This document shows positions 50,965-60,342 of a DNA stretch of 64,000 nt, piece after piece. This DNA comes from Flavobacterium sp. GTDB taxonomy: Bacteria; Bacteroidota; Bacteroidia; Flavobacteriales; Flavobacteriaceae. Below the pieces are notes generated by a model, which was not told the DNA's origin, searched no databases, and saw nothing but the letters and a program-made list of their open reading frames with translations. A program made the position numbers and the translations under genes. The stretch covers positions 1 to 64,000 of the forward strand of contig NZ_PNJW01000007.1 of the NCBI RefSeq assembly GCF_013822155.1, in the 5' to 3' direction. Position 1 is the stretch's first letter. The number at the start of each line of letters is the position of its first letter.

Positions 50965-52080
50965 ATGCCAAAGATTAAAGTTTTACATATCATTAAATCA
51001 CTTGGTCGCGGCGGTGCAGAAATGCTTTTGCAGGAAACGATTAAAAAGCATAATCAGCATGATTTTGAATTTCACTATCTTTATTTTTTACCTTGGAAAG
51101 ACCAAATGGTTGAATCAATTCAATCGGCAGGAGGTATAGTTACTTGTTTTTCCGCTAAAAATAATATATCACTGTTATGTCAATACCGAAGAATTATTAA
51201 GTATTGTCGTCAGCATCAAATTCAATTAATTCATGCTCATTTGCCTTGGGCAGGTTTTGTCAGTCGATTAGTGCATCGTTTAACCGGAATTCCATTATTA
51301 TACACAGAGCACAACATTCAAGAACGGTATCATTTTGCAACTAAAATTATTAATAAATATACCTTTAACTGTCAATCTATGGGAATTGGTGTTTCAGAAG
51401 ATGTTACCAATTCTATTCAAAAAAATATTTTTCCAATTATTCCTGTTCAAACTGTTTTAAATGGTGTAAATACAGAAAATTTTACCAGAAAAGGAACAAC
51501 TGAACAGTCAGTGATTAGAAAGCAATTTGGCATACCTGATGATGCTTTTGTTGTAGGAACCGTGTCGGTTTTCCGTTTCCAAAAGCGGTTAGATTTATGG
51601 TTGGAAATTTTAAAAACCGCCGTTGATAAAGATGCTTCTGTTTACGGAATTATTGTAGGAGCCGGTCCATTACAAGCTGAATTGGAACAAAAACATAAAG
51701 CTTTGGGATTAGAAGGGAAAGTTTTTTTTGCAGGACTTCAAGTAGAAGTTAGGCCCTATTATGAAGCAATGGATAGTTTTATGATGTGTTCCTCTTTTGA
51801 AGGTTTGCCCATCGCCTTGCTTGAAGCCATGAGCATGGAGTGTGCTATTTTGACAACAGACGCCGGTGGAATTAAAGAAGTTGTTCGAAATAATCAAGAA
51901 GGGATGGTTGTATCCGTTGAAAATTGGGCGGAATTAGCCAATAAAATAGAGCTTGTTAAAGGGGATGACGAATTTTTAAAGAAATTACAGCAATCAGCCA
52001 GAATCAGAGTGATTGATTCTTTTAGTATGGATAATATGGTAGTAACTTTGGAAAGTTTATATCGAAAATATACATCATGA
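50965..52080 (+). CDS. GT4 glycosyltransferase (copy 2, paralogue of 46970..48088)
   Basis: VLHIIKSLGRGGAEMLLQET...HAHLPWAGFVSRLVHRLTGIPLLYTEHN...SFEGLPIALLEAMSM. Confidence 0.92.
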   Translation: MPKIKVLHIIKSLGRGGAEMLLQETIKKHNQHDFEFHYLYFLPWKDQMVESIQSAGGIVTCFSAKNNISLLCQYRRIIKYCRQHQIQLIHAHLPWAGFVSRLVHRLTGIPLLYTEHNIQERYHFATKIINKYTFNCQSMGIGVSEDVTNSIQKNIFPIIPVQTVLNGVNTENFTRKGTTEQSVIRKQFGIPDDAFVVGTVSVFRFQKRLDLWLEILKTAVDKDASVYGIIVGAGPLQAELEQKHKALGLEGKVFFAGLQVEVRPYYEAMDSFMMCSSFEGLPIALLEAMSMECAILTTDAGGIKEVVRNNQEGMVVSVENWAELANKIELVKGDDEFLKKLQQSARIRVIDSFSMDNMVVTLESLYRKYTS

Positions 52081-53018
52081 CCATTCGTTTAGCCAAAATA
52101 GAAGACACCAATGCCATTGTTCAACTTTTAAAAGAAAGTTTGGGTGAAACGCTATTGAAAAAAACGACTACCATTTGGAATTATAAACATCATCAAAATC
52201 CATTTGGAGAATCCCCGGTTTTATTAGCAGAAGAAAATGGTCAAATTATTGGAGTAAGAGCTTTTATGCAATGGCAATGGCAAGATGGGAATACTATTTG
52301 GCAGGCTTATCGTGCAGTGGATACGGCGACTCATCCAAACCACCAAAGAAAAGGAATCTTTACAAAATTGACGCTTTTGGCTTTAGAGAATGTAGGAATT
52401 TCAAAAAAGTGTTTTGTTTTTAATACGCCCAATGAAAAAAGTCGTCCCGGTTATTTAAAAATGGGGTGGGTATCACTTGGTAAAATTAACATCAAAATTA
52501 TTCCAACTTTTTTGTATGGTGTAAATTATTTGTTTTCTAAAGATGAAAAATATGCTATTTCAATGGGTGAAAATCAATTGCAATCACTTTGTGAGCAGCA
52601 TAATGAAAGAATGAAAAAAGGTTCAGGATTATTTACCCCTAAGTCAGTAGATTATTTAAACTGGCGTTATAGAGACAATCCGATTCAATCGTATGAAATT
52701 ATCACAGGGGATAATTGGTATATTGCAATGCATATCAAGAAACATACGTATTTTAATGAACTTCGAATTTCTGAAGTATTAGGAGCCGATAGTCCATCGG
52801 AAAGAAAACAAATTAGAAAAGTTGTCACTAAATTTGCACTTCAAAATCGGTGTTTATTAATTATTACAACAGAGCGTCAATTATTTTCACTAGGTTATTT
52901 TGGTGCAGTAGGGCCTATATTAACTTGTAGAGATTTAACTGAGAATGGCGTAATTCTTTCACAATCAAGAAATGAGAAAACATGGCAATATGCTTTGGGT
53001 GATCTCGAATTATTTTAA
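52077..53018 (+). CDS. GNAT-family acetyltransferase (copy 2, paralogue of 48072..49004)
   Basis: YRAVDTATHPNHQRKGIFTKLTLLALENV...NTPNEKSRPGYLKMGWVSLG; ATGA overlap. Confidence 0.85.
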   Translation: MTIRLAKIEDTNAIVQLLKESLGETLLKKTTTIWNYKHHQNPFGESPVLLAEENGQIIGVRAFMQWQWQDGNTIWQAYRAVDTATHPNHQRKGIFTKLTLLALENVGISKKCFVFNTPNEKSRPGYLKMGWVSLGKINIKIIPTFLYGVNYLFSKDEKYAISMGENQLQSLCEQHNERMKKGSGLFTPKSVDYLNWRYRDNPIQSYEIITGDNWYIAMHIKKHTYFNELRISEVLGADSPSERKQIRKVVTKFALQNRCLLIITTERQLFSLGYFGAVGPILTCRDLTENGVILSQSRNEKTWQYALGDLELF

Positions 53019-53021
53019 CAA

Positions 53022-54209
53022 ATGGATATAATTCTTGTTTTTGTCGTTTTATTGATTGCAACCCAAGTGTTGTTAAATAGTCTTGCTAAAAAACATCTTT
53101 TTTTTAATAAAAAACTACTTAACTATCTGTATTTTTATCATTTAGTATTCTTTTTAGTATACTATACTTATACTATTTATAACCCTTCTGACTCTAAATT
53201 CTACTACTTATTTACCGAGGAATCTTCTTTAGATTGGTTTGGAATTTTAGATACCAATAATGGGTTTATTCATTTTTTAGCCTATCCATTTGTTAAAATT
53301 GGTTTGTCCTATGAATCTTTAATGCTTATATTTTCCTGGTTTGGATATGTAGGATTTGTGTTTGCTTATCTTTTTATGCGGGAAAATATTCCAATTAATG
53401 TAAAAGTTTTTAAAAAATATGATTTATTGACATTATTACTCTTTTTACCCAATATGCATTTTTGGACGGTTTCTTTAGGAAAGGGTTCTGTCATTTTTAT
53501 GGGTTTAATGATTTTTACTTATGCCGTGAAATCGCCTTATCGACGATGGTTTTTATTGATTTTTGGAGGATTTTTTGTTTATATGGTTCGTCCACACGTC
53601 ATGTTATTTATGTTAGTATCAGTGACAGCAGGATTATGGTTTGGAAAAGAAAAAATGAGTACTGGTTTAAAATTTTTGATTGTCATTGCCTCTATCGGGT
53701 TTTTGGCAGCCGCCAGTAATTCCATTTTAGCCGTTGCTAAATTAGAAAACTCTGAAAATGTCATTTCTGATTTTGAAACATTTGCAGAATCCAGATCACA
53801 AGGGTTGTCAGAAAAAGCCGGTTCAGGAGTTGCCATGAGTAATTATCCGCTTCCTGTTAAGTTATTTACTTTTTGGTTCCGACCTCTTTTTGTAGATTCT
53901 CCCGGGGTTCTAGGGATATTCAGTTCTTTTGAAAATTTTATTTATTTACTTTTGTTCGCTAAAATATGTAATAAACGATTTATAAAGTTTTATAGGAATT
54001 CAGTTTACATGGTTAAAATGTCGGCGATTGCCTTTTTGTTAACTTCTTTTGCGATGACTTTTGTGATGTCGAATTTGGGGATTATTATGCGGCAAAAATC
54101 CATGGTGATGTATTTTGCCTTTTTTGTCATTTATTATTTTTTAGCCCAGGAGGAATATGATAAGCAGCAAAAGCGGGGTTTAGTTTTAAACGATATAACT
54201 CCTTCGTAA
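53022..54209 (+). CDS. Wzy-like polytopic membrane protein (candidate polysaccharide polymerase, copy 1)
   Basis: Multi-TM; LPNMHFWTVSLGKGSVIFMGL...FGGFFVYMVRPHVMLFML. Confidence 0.65.
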   Translation: MDIILVFVVLLIATQVLLNSLAKKHLFFNKKLLNYLYFYHLVFFLVYYTYTIYNPSDSKFYYLFTEESSLDWFGILDTNNGFIHFLAYPFVKIGLSYESLMLIFSWFGYVGFVFAYLFMRENIPINVKVFKKYDLLTLLLFLPNMHFWTVSLGKGSVIFMGLMIFTYAVKSPYRRWFLLIFGGFFVYMVRPHVMLFMLVSVTAGLWFGKEKMSTGLKFLIVIASIGFLAAASNSILAVAKLENSENVISDFETFAESRSQGLSEKAGSGVAMSNYPLPVKLFTFWFRPLFVDSPGVLGIFSSFENFIYLLLFAKICNKRFIKFYRNSVYMVKMSAIAFLLTSFAMTFVMSNLGIIMRQKSMVMYFAFFVIYYFLAQEEYDKQQKRGLVLNDITPS

Positions 54210-54210
54210 C

Positions 54211-55167
54211 ATGGAAAAAGGAAAGTTTGTCATTTCGTTGGATTTTGAATTGGTTTGGGGTGTGTTTGATCACATTACCCTAACGGATAAAGTGGCTTAT
54301 TTTGACAATACACTCGAGGTTATTCCAAAGATGTTAGCTTGTTTTGAAAAACATCAACTCCACGTTACTTGGGCAACAGTTGGCATGCTTTTTAATCAAA
54401 ATTGGGAAGAATGGCTGGGTAATAAACCAGTTGAAATACCCACTTATACCAATACCAAGTTAGATGCCTATGCGTATGGATTGCAACATCAACATCTTGG
54501 TTTGGACCGCTTCTTTTTTGCTCCTGAATTAATAAAATTGATTCAAAAAATACCCGGACAAGAGTTGGCTACCCACACCTATTCGCACTATTATTGTTTA
54601 GAATCCGGTCAAACCAAAACACAATTTGAACAGGATTTGGACAAAGCTGTTATGATGGCTTCCAACTTCGGAGCAACATTACATTCCTTAGTTTTTCCAA
54701 GAAATCAATGGAATCCGGATTATCTTGGCAGTTGTCAGGAAAGAGGTATTACGCAATTGCGTTCCAATCCGGACGCATGGTATTGGAAAGATACGTCACA
54801 ATCATCTTTAGCCACTAAGTTATTTCGAACCGGAGATGCTTATTTACCCTTAGGTTCTACCTCGTATTCGATGGAAAAAGTGAAAGTTGATTTAGTAACT
54901 GCTCAACCCGCCAGTCGTTTTTTAAGACCCCATCATCGTTTATCTCTTTTGAATTCATTGCGGTTGCAACGTATCAAAAATGAAATGTTGCAGGCCGCCA
55001 AACAGGGTGAAGTATATCATTTGTGGTGGCACCCGCATAATTTTGGAAATCATCCCGTCGAATCGATGGTGGTTTTGCATGAAATTGCTTCGTGGTTTAC
55101 TTTATTACACGAAAAATATGGTATGGAGTCAGTACCCATGAAGGATTTAACCTCAGCAATCCAGTAA
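54211..55167 (+). CDS. Polysaccharide deacetylase-family protein
   Basis: FVISLDFELVWGVFDH...VTWATVGMLFNQNWEEW...ELATHTYSHYYCLESGQT...LWWHPHNFG. Confidence 0.85.
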   Translation: MEKGKFVISLDFELVWGVFDHITLTDKVAYFDNTLEVIPKMLACFEKHQLHVTWATVGMLFNQNWEEWLGNKPVEIPTYTNTKLDAYAYGLQHQHLGLDRFFFAPELIKLIQKIPGQELATHTYSHYYCLESGQTKTQFEQDLDKAVMMASNFGATLHSLVFPRNQWNPDYLGSCQERGITQLRSNPDAWYWKDTSQSSLATKLFRTGDAYLPLGSTSYSMEKVKVDLVTAQPASRFLRPHHRLSLLNSLRLQRIKNEMLQAAKQGEVYHLWWHPHNFGNHPVESMVVLHEIASWFTLLHEKYGMESVPMKDLTSAIQ

Positions 55168-55168
55168 C

Positions 55169-56317
55169 TTGAATAAAATAGCCAACATTTTTGATTTTTC
55201 TACTTTTTGGGTTTCACTTCAACAACCTGACAGTAAAATTTTTAAAATGGGTTTATTCTTATGGCATTTTGTTTTTGTTTTTATCGCTTGGAACGATAGA
55301 GTAAAAATTGGGATATCAGATGCCCATTATTATTGGGCTGAAAATTATTCTCTGGCTGAAAAAAGTTGGTTTTCTTTTTTTAGTTATGGAACCGACTTTG
55401 TGGTTTGGCTCAATTATCCTTTTATTAAATTGGGTGTCCCTTTCTTGGGTGGATTTATTATATATGGCCTTATTGGGTATTTTGCCCTTTTAAATTTTAT
55501 TCATTGGATTACTCTTGTGCTTGGTAGTTCCGTGAAATTCGGAAAATATAACCTCTTGCTGTTGTTGTTTTTTTGGCCTAATTTACATTATTGGACAGCC
55601 GTTTTAGGGAAAGAAGCTTTGATTTTTTGGAGTCTTTCCGTTTTATTTTTGGGTTTTACCACCCAACAATTTAAAAATCTTTCTTTTGTGTTGGCTGTTT
55701 TATTGTTGCTGGTGATTCGTCCTCATGTCGGCTTATTACTGCTCGCTGCCGGAGGACTTGCTTATTTGATTACTTCGGAAATGCCTTTCCGTAGAAAATT
55801 AAAAAAAGTCTTTTTTCTTTTGCCTTTTGCCGTGGTATTATTTTATATGGTTTTAACCCTATCAAAAATCAGGTATTTGGATTGGGATCGTATTGTTCGG
55901 TTTAACAGAGGTTCCGTTTTGTCTTTTAGTGATTCGGGGTCTTATGTGCCTATGGAGACCTATTCCTGGTTTTACCGCCTGGTTTCTTTTTATTTCCGTC
56001 CTTTTTTATGTGAAGCTACTTCTTTTAGAACCGTTATTGTTGGGTTAGATAATTTAATTTACCTTATTTTGCATGGAATAGCTTTGGTTTTTCTATACCG
56101 CTATTTTTCAAAGCTTAAACAATTGCGTATGCCATTTTGGTGGTATACTGCTGTTTTTTTTAGTTTGTTTTGTGGGATGGTATTTATCTTTCGCTATGCT
56201 AATTTTGGAATTTTTATGCGTACCAAAATTATGTATGCTCCTTTTATGGTTGTCGCGTTACTTTGGTTAAGTTTGGAATTAAAAAATATAACTGTTTTAA
56301 ATAAAAGTAAAAATTGA
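55169..56317 (+). CDS. Wzy-like polytopic membrane protein (copy 2; TTG start)
   Basis: Multi-TM; FFWPNLHYWTAVLGKEALIFWSLSVLF...LLLVIRPHVGLLLLAAGG aligns with the 53022..54209 motifs. Confidence 0.65.
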   Translation: MNKIANIFDFSTFWVSLQQPDSKIFKMGLFLWHFVFVFIAWNDRVKIGISDAHYYWAENYSLAEKSWFSFFSYGTDFVVWLNYPFIKLGVPFLGGFIIYGLIGYFALLNFIHWITLVLGSSVKFGKYNLLLLLFFWPNLHYWTAVLGKEALIFWSLSVLFLGFTTQQFKNLSFVLAVLLLLVIRPHVGLLLLAAGGLAYLITSEMPFRRKLKKVFFLLPFAVVLFYMVLTLSKIRYLDWDRIVRFNRGSVLSFSDSGSYVPMETYSWFYRLVSFYFRPFLCEATSFRTVIVGLDNLIYLILHGIALVFLYRYFSKLKQLRMPFWWYTAVFFSLFCGMVFIFRYANFGIFMRTKIMYAPFMVVALLWLSLELKNITVLNKSKN

Positions 56318-57471
56318 CTACACACAAAAAAAAATTAATACGTATCACTACGGTTCCACTTTCTTTAGATAAATTATTGGAAGGGCAGTTGCGTTTTATG
56401 CAACAGCATTTTGAAGTGACTGCGATTTCTTCCGAAAAAGCATACCTTGAAAAAATCGGTAATCGGGAAGGTGTTAGCACTTATCATTTGGAAATGACCC
56501 GACAAATTACCCCGTTCAGTGATTTGATTTCCTTAATTAAACTTACTTTCTATTTTCTTAAAGTCAGACCGGATATAGTGCATTCCCACACGCCAAAAGC
56601 CGGTATTGTGGGTATGGCTGCTGCTTTTTTAGCCCGAGTTCCGCATCGTTTTCATACGGTAGCCGGTTTACCTTTGTTAGAAGAATCGGGTAGTAAGCGA
56701 AAGGTGTTGGATTTTGTGGAAAAGGCGACTTACTTTTTTGCCAATAAAGTATACCCTAACTCCAATGGATTGAAAGAAATTATTCTTCAAAATAACTATT
56801 GTAAGCCCAAAAAATTAACCGTTTTGGCTAACGGTAGTACCAATGGCATCAATACTACTTATTTTTCCAACGACCATTTCAGTTTTGCCCAAAAGGAGGA
56901 ATTGAAAGTACGCTATGACATTCAAGACACTGATTTTGTCTTTATTTTTGTTGGTCGTTTGGTTACTGATAAGGGGATTAATGAATTGATTGCCGCTTTT
57001 AAAAAATTAAAGATTAATCATCCTACTGCGAAGCTTTTATTGGTAGGTCCCTTGGAAACCGAATTAGATCCTTTACTTCCCCAAACATTAGAAGCGATTG
57101 AAAATGTAAAACAAATTAAGGCGGTGGGTTATCAACAAGATGTTCGGTTGTTTTTTGCCATTTCCCATTGTCTTGTTTTTCCGAGCTATCGTGAAGGATT
57201 TCCCAATGTGGTGATGCAAGCCGGAGCGATGGAGCTTCCTTCGATTGTTTCTAATATTAATGGTTGTAACGAAATCATTGTTCCTTCTCAAAACGGGGTT
57301 ATTATTCCCACTAAAGATGAAAAAACATTGTTAGAGGTCATGATAGAACTGATGGAAAACAAGGATTATTATGCACAATTGCGGGAAAATGCGAGGCCGA
57401 TGATTGTGAATCGGTATGAACAGCAGGTTGTTTGGAAGGCTATTTTGAAGGAATATCAGCTGATGGGGTGA
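56314..57471 (+). CDS. GT4 glycosyltransferase (TTG start)
   Basis: RPDIVHSHTPKAGIVGMAAAFLARVPHRFHTVAGLP...FIFVGRLVTDKGINELIAAF...PSYREGFPNVVMQAGAM. Confidence 0.92.
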   Translation: MTTHKKKLIRITTVPLSLDKLLEGQLRFMQQHFEVTAISSEKAYLEKIGNREGVSTYHLEMTRQITPFSDLISLIKLTFYFLKVRPDIVHSHTPKAGIVGMAAAFLARVPHRFHTVAGLPLLEESGSKRKVLDFVEKATYFFANKVYPNSNGLKEIILQNNYCKPKKLTVLANGSTNGINTTYFSNDHFSFAQKEELKVRYDIQDTDFVFIFVGRLVTDKGINELIAAFKKLKINHPTAKLLLVGPLETELDPLLPQTLEAIENVKQIKAVGYQQDVRLFFAISHCLVFPSYREGFPNVVMQAGAMELPSIVSNINGCNEIIVPSQNGVIIPTKDEKTLLEVMIELMENKDYYAQLRENARPMIVNRYEQQVVWKAILKEYQLMG

Positions 57472-57505
57472 TTATAACTCTAATTCGCAGATTAGGTGGA
57501 TACGC

Positions 57506-58273
57506 TTATTTAGGGTTATGTTTCAGGACTTGCTGAATGGTTACTGAATTGAAACTTCTTTTGAGTGGTCTGACTGTTTTTTTGTATTTTTCAGAAAAGC
57601 CCACGAAAACGTAGAGTAACACTAATTTATCCCCTTTTAATTTCTCCGGGTGGAGTGTAATGTCGATGGTCTTGTCTTCTTTTTCAAACGTCACTTCTTC
57701 GCTGTAAGCCGTTTCGAAAGTATCTTTTTCATAGTCCCAATTTGTTTGAGCAACTGCTAAGTGAACAAAAGAAGCATTTTCCGGCCATTCGATGTCGTGA
57801 AGCAACGAGAGGTTAGGCAGGTTAAACGTTTCCGATTGGACATCCCATTTTCCCTTTTTTTTCAGGGTTTGGTACAATGGTTTTAGTTTGTTTCCCTCGA
57901 AACCAATCAGTAAATTTACTCCTTCCGTGGTATTCATTCCGTTTTCAACGGTTCTTTCTCCTCTTTGATTCAAGGTATCTTCTTCTAAAATTTCAAATAT
58001 TATTTTGTTGGCTCTTCCAGCGAAGCTTACGTCTTTGGCTTTTTTATTGAACTGTAGAGTCAAAAATCGAAATATTCTACTTTTTTTAGAAGCCTGACCA
58101 AATTCTATTCCATGTTTTTTAATTGTGTTGAAAATCGGATTGGTTTTAAACTGTTCGGCGGTTATGCCTGATTTACCTTTTGTACGCACGCGGTTCACTT
58201 TACCTTGATCTAAATAAAAGTTAAGATCACCAATAGTTCCGATGATTACAAAGGGAGCTTTTACGATTGCCAT
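57506..58273 (-). CDS. Hypothetical protein, antisense within the polysaccharide locus
   Basis: 255-aa ORF, MAIVKAPFVIIGTIGDLNFYLDQGKVNRVRTKG...; compositionally normal; no family recognised. Confidence 0.75.
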   Translation of the reverse strand: MAIVKAPFVIIGTIGDLNFYLDQGKVNRVRTKGKSGITAEQFKTNPIFNTIKKHGIEFGQASKKSRIFRFLTLQFNKKAKDVSFAGRANKIIFEILEEDTLNQRGERTVENGMNTTEGVNLLIGFEGNKLKPLYQTLKKKGKWDVQSETFNLPNLSLLHDIEWPENASFVHLAVAQTNWDYEKDTFETAYSEEVTFEKEDKTIDITLHPEKLKGDKLVLLYVFVGFSEKYKKTVRPLKRSFNSVTIQQVLKHNPK

Positions 58274-58507
58274 GATTTTGTGAGTTTAGGTTTTCAAATA
58301 TCTTAAAATGATTTTAGATTTGCAAAGAGAATATACCTTAGATCATCTGAATTATTGAATGGAGACAAAAACAAGAAATAATAGAAATGATTTATTCTTA
58401 TTTGAATTTTTTTAAAAGTAAGTTTTTTAACCGCCCAGTAATAAAAGAGTTGTAAAGCTCAATTTTTGGCTTAACAAACCTGCTCTTCTGAAAAGAACAA
58501 AATTTAT

Positions 58508-58538
58508 TTCCCAAAACGGGAACTTTTAATTATCTTTG
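58508..58538 (+). promoter_or_regulatory. Candidate operator plus -7 element upstream of higBA-like genes
   Basis: TTCCC-aaaac-GGGAA (58508-58522) followed by TATCTTTG (58531-58538); TTG start at 58556. Confidence 0.4.
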
Positions 58539-58555
58539 TTAAAAAATTATAACAA

Positions 58556-58849
58556 TTGAGGGTAATTGCAAAGAAAATATTGAAGGATTTTTGGGAAGAC
58601 CATAAAGATTGTGAACAGCAATTGAAATCTTGGTATCAGGAAGCTAGTAAGACTAGATGGAAAACCCCAAATGAAATAAAGACTGAATATCCCAGTGCAA
58701 GCATTTTGAGTGATAACAGAGTTGTATTCAATATTAAAGGAAATACTTATAGATTAATTGTAAAAATAAATTATGATTATCAGATGGTTTGGATTCGTTT
58801 TATTGGGACTCATGCTGAATATGATAAAATTAACGCTAATGAAATTTAA
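58556..58849 (+). CDS. higB: HigB-like type II toxin (mRNA interferase family; TTG start)
   Basis: MRVIAKKILKDFWEDHKDCEQQLKSWYQEASKTRWKTPNEIKTEYPSASILSDNRVVFNIKGNTYRLIVKINY...WIRFIGTHAEYDKI. Confidence 0.88.
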   Translation: MRVIAKKILKDFWEDHKDCEQQLKSWYQEASKTRWKTPNEIKTEYPSASILSDNRVVFNIKGNTYRLIVKINYDYQMVWIRFIGTHAEYDKINANEI

Positions 58850-58854
58850 TTGAT

Positions 58855-59211
58855 ATGGACATTAAACCAATAAAAACAGAAAGAGATTATAATCAAGCAA
58901 TAGAAAGACTTGAAATTATTTTTAATGCTAAGTCAGGTTCTCCAGAGGGAGATGAATTAGAAGTTCTTGGAATTCTGATTGATCAATATGAAAATGAAAA
59001 TTTTCCAATAGGATTACCTGATCCAATCGAAGCTATTAAATTTAGAATGGAACAAATGGGCTACAATCAATCTGATTTGGCAAATATTGTCGGATTAAAA
59101 AGTCGTGCAAGTGAAATTCTCAATCGAAAAAGGAAACTTACCTTAGAAATGATTAGACAGATTCATGAAACATTGCATATTCCAACGGATGTATTGATTC
59201 AAACCTATTAA
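58855..59211 (+). CDS. higA: HigA-like antitoxin with HTH domain
   Basis: PIGLPDPIEAIKFRMEQMGYNQSDLANIVGLKSRASEILNRKRKLTLEMIRQIHETLHIPTDVLI (Xre-type HTH); immediately downstream of higB-like gene. Confidence 0.88.
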   Translation: MDIKPIKTERDYNQAIERLEIIFNAKSGSPEGDELEVLGILIDQYENENFPIGLPDPIEAIKFRMEQMGYNQSDLANIVGLKSRASEILNRKRKLTLEMIRQIHETLHIPTDVLIQTY

Positions 59212-59311
59212 ATTAAGCACGTTTGCAAACACTGGTTGGCATGGATGACGAGGTCAGAGCAAGCACAGCCTGATGACAAGGTTCATTTTTTAGGATTTTG
59301 GATTAAATAGT

Positions 59312-59421
59312 AAGTAGATTGTGGAACTTCGACAGGCTCAGTCTGACAGTGTGCATCATTATAGTGTTCGGTGTTAAGAAGGAAGTAGATTGTGGGACTT
59401 CGACAGGCTCAGTCTGACAGT
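59312..59421. repeat. Two 39-bp direct repeats containing CTTCGACAGGCTCAGTCTGACAG
   Basis: aagtagattgtggAacttcgacaggctcagtctgacagt (59312-59350) and aagtagattgtggGacttcgacaggctcagtctgacagt (59383-59421); one mismatch, 71-bp period. Confidence 0.95.
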
Positions 59422-59514
59422 CCTAATTTTCACCCAATGGGTTATTAACTATTAAGGCTTTCAACTTTTTAAGGATTAACTCAAAAAAAGTTGTAATTTT
59501 GGCGAACTATTAAA

Positions 59515-59736
59515 ATGTGGATGCTGCAGCTTAGTTTAGAATCAATTCTATTTTCAACGCTTTTTCAGCAAAAAGCGTTAGGGTCTTTAGAAAAAGACTA
59601 CGGACAATCTATTCGCTTTGCTATCAAAAGGGACTTAATGGTTGAACAAAAATTGTCAATCCAACTTTTTGAAAGTTATTCCCTTGCTCCCTTTGAAGTA
59701 ATTACCCCAGTGCTTTACGACCCCTTTTTACAGTAA
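59515..59736 (+). CDS. Small hypothetical ORF
   Basis: 73 aa, four nt upstream of the sugar transferase and co-directional; no family recognised. Confidence 0.35.
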   Translation: MWMLQLSLESILFSTLFQQKALGSLEKDYGQSIRFAIKRDLMVEQKLSIQLFESYSLAPFEVITPVLYDPFLQ

Positions 59737-59739
59737 ACT

Positions 59740-60342
59740 ATGTATTCTACCCTTTTTAAACCGGTTATTGATTTCCTCGCTGCATTTTTTGGGTTGCTTT
59801 TGCTTTCTCCACTTTTTGTTTTTATTACTCTCGGGTTGTTTATTGCCAATCAAGGCAAGCCTTTTTTTATACAACCCCGTCCCGGAAAAAACGGTGTTAT
59901 CTTTAACATTGTTAAGTTTAAAACAATGAATGATAAAAAGGATAGTGAAGGTAAATTGTTGTCTGATGCGGAACGGCTAACTCCTATTGGTTCTTTTGTC
60001 CGTAAAACATCCTTAGATGAAATTCCCCAATTGCTCAATGTACTGAAAGGCGACATGAGCTTGATAGGCCCCCGGCCTTTGTTGACCCATTATTTACATT
60101 TATACAGTGAATTTCAAAATCGTCGTCACGAGGTAAAGCCCGGTATTACCGGATGGGCACAAGTAAACGGTAGAAATGCTATTTCATGGGATAAAAAATT
60201 TGAGTATGACGTTTGGTATGTGGACCATTTGAGTTTTGGATTGGATGTTAAAATTTTATTCAAAACCATTCAAAAAGTAATCAAAAAAGAAGGTATTAAC
60301 GCTGCCGATGCAGCCACAATAGAACCATTTGATGGCAATTAA
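59740..60342 (+). CDS. PglC-like initiating sugar-phosphate transferase
   Basis: GKPFFIQPRPGKNGVIFNIVKFKTMN...RKTSLDEIPQLLNVLKGDMSLIGPRPLL...VKPGITGWAQVNGRNAISWDKKFEYDVWYVD. Confidence 0.95.
   Translation: MYSTLFKPVIDFLAAFFGLLLLSPLFVFITLGLFIANQGKPFFIQPRPGKNGVIFNIVKFKTMNDKKDSEGKLLSDAERLTPIGSFVRKTSLDEIPQLLNVLKGDMSLIGPRPLLTHYLHLYSEFQNRRHEVKPGITGWAQVNGRNAISWDKKFEYDVWYVDHLSFGLDVKILFKTIQKVIKKEGINAADAATIEPFDGN

Noticed and set aside
53462-53836. Alternative-frame ORFs in the Wzy-like gene
   Set aside because: Short, overlapping a clear multi-TM frame.
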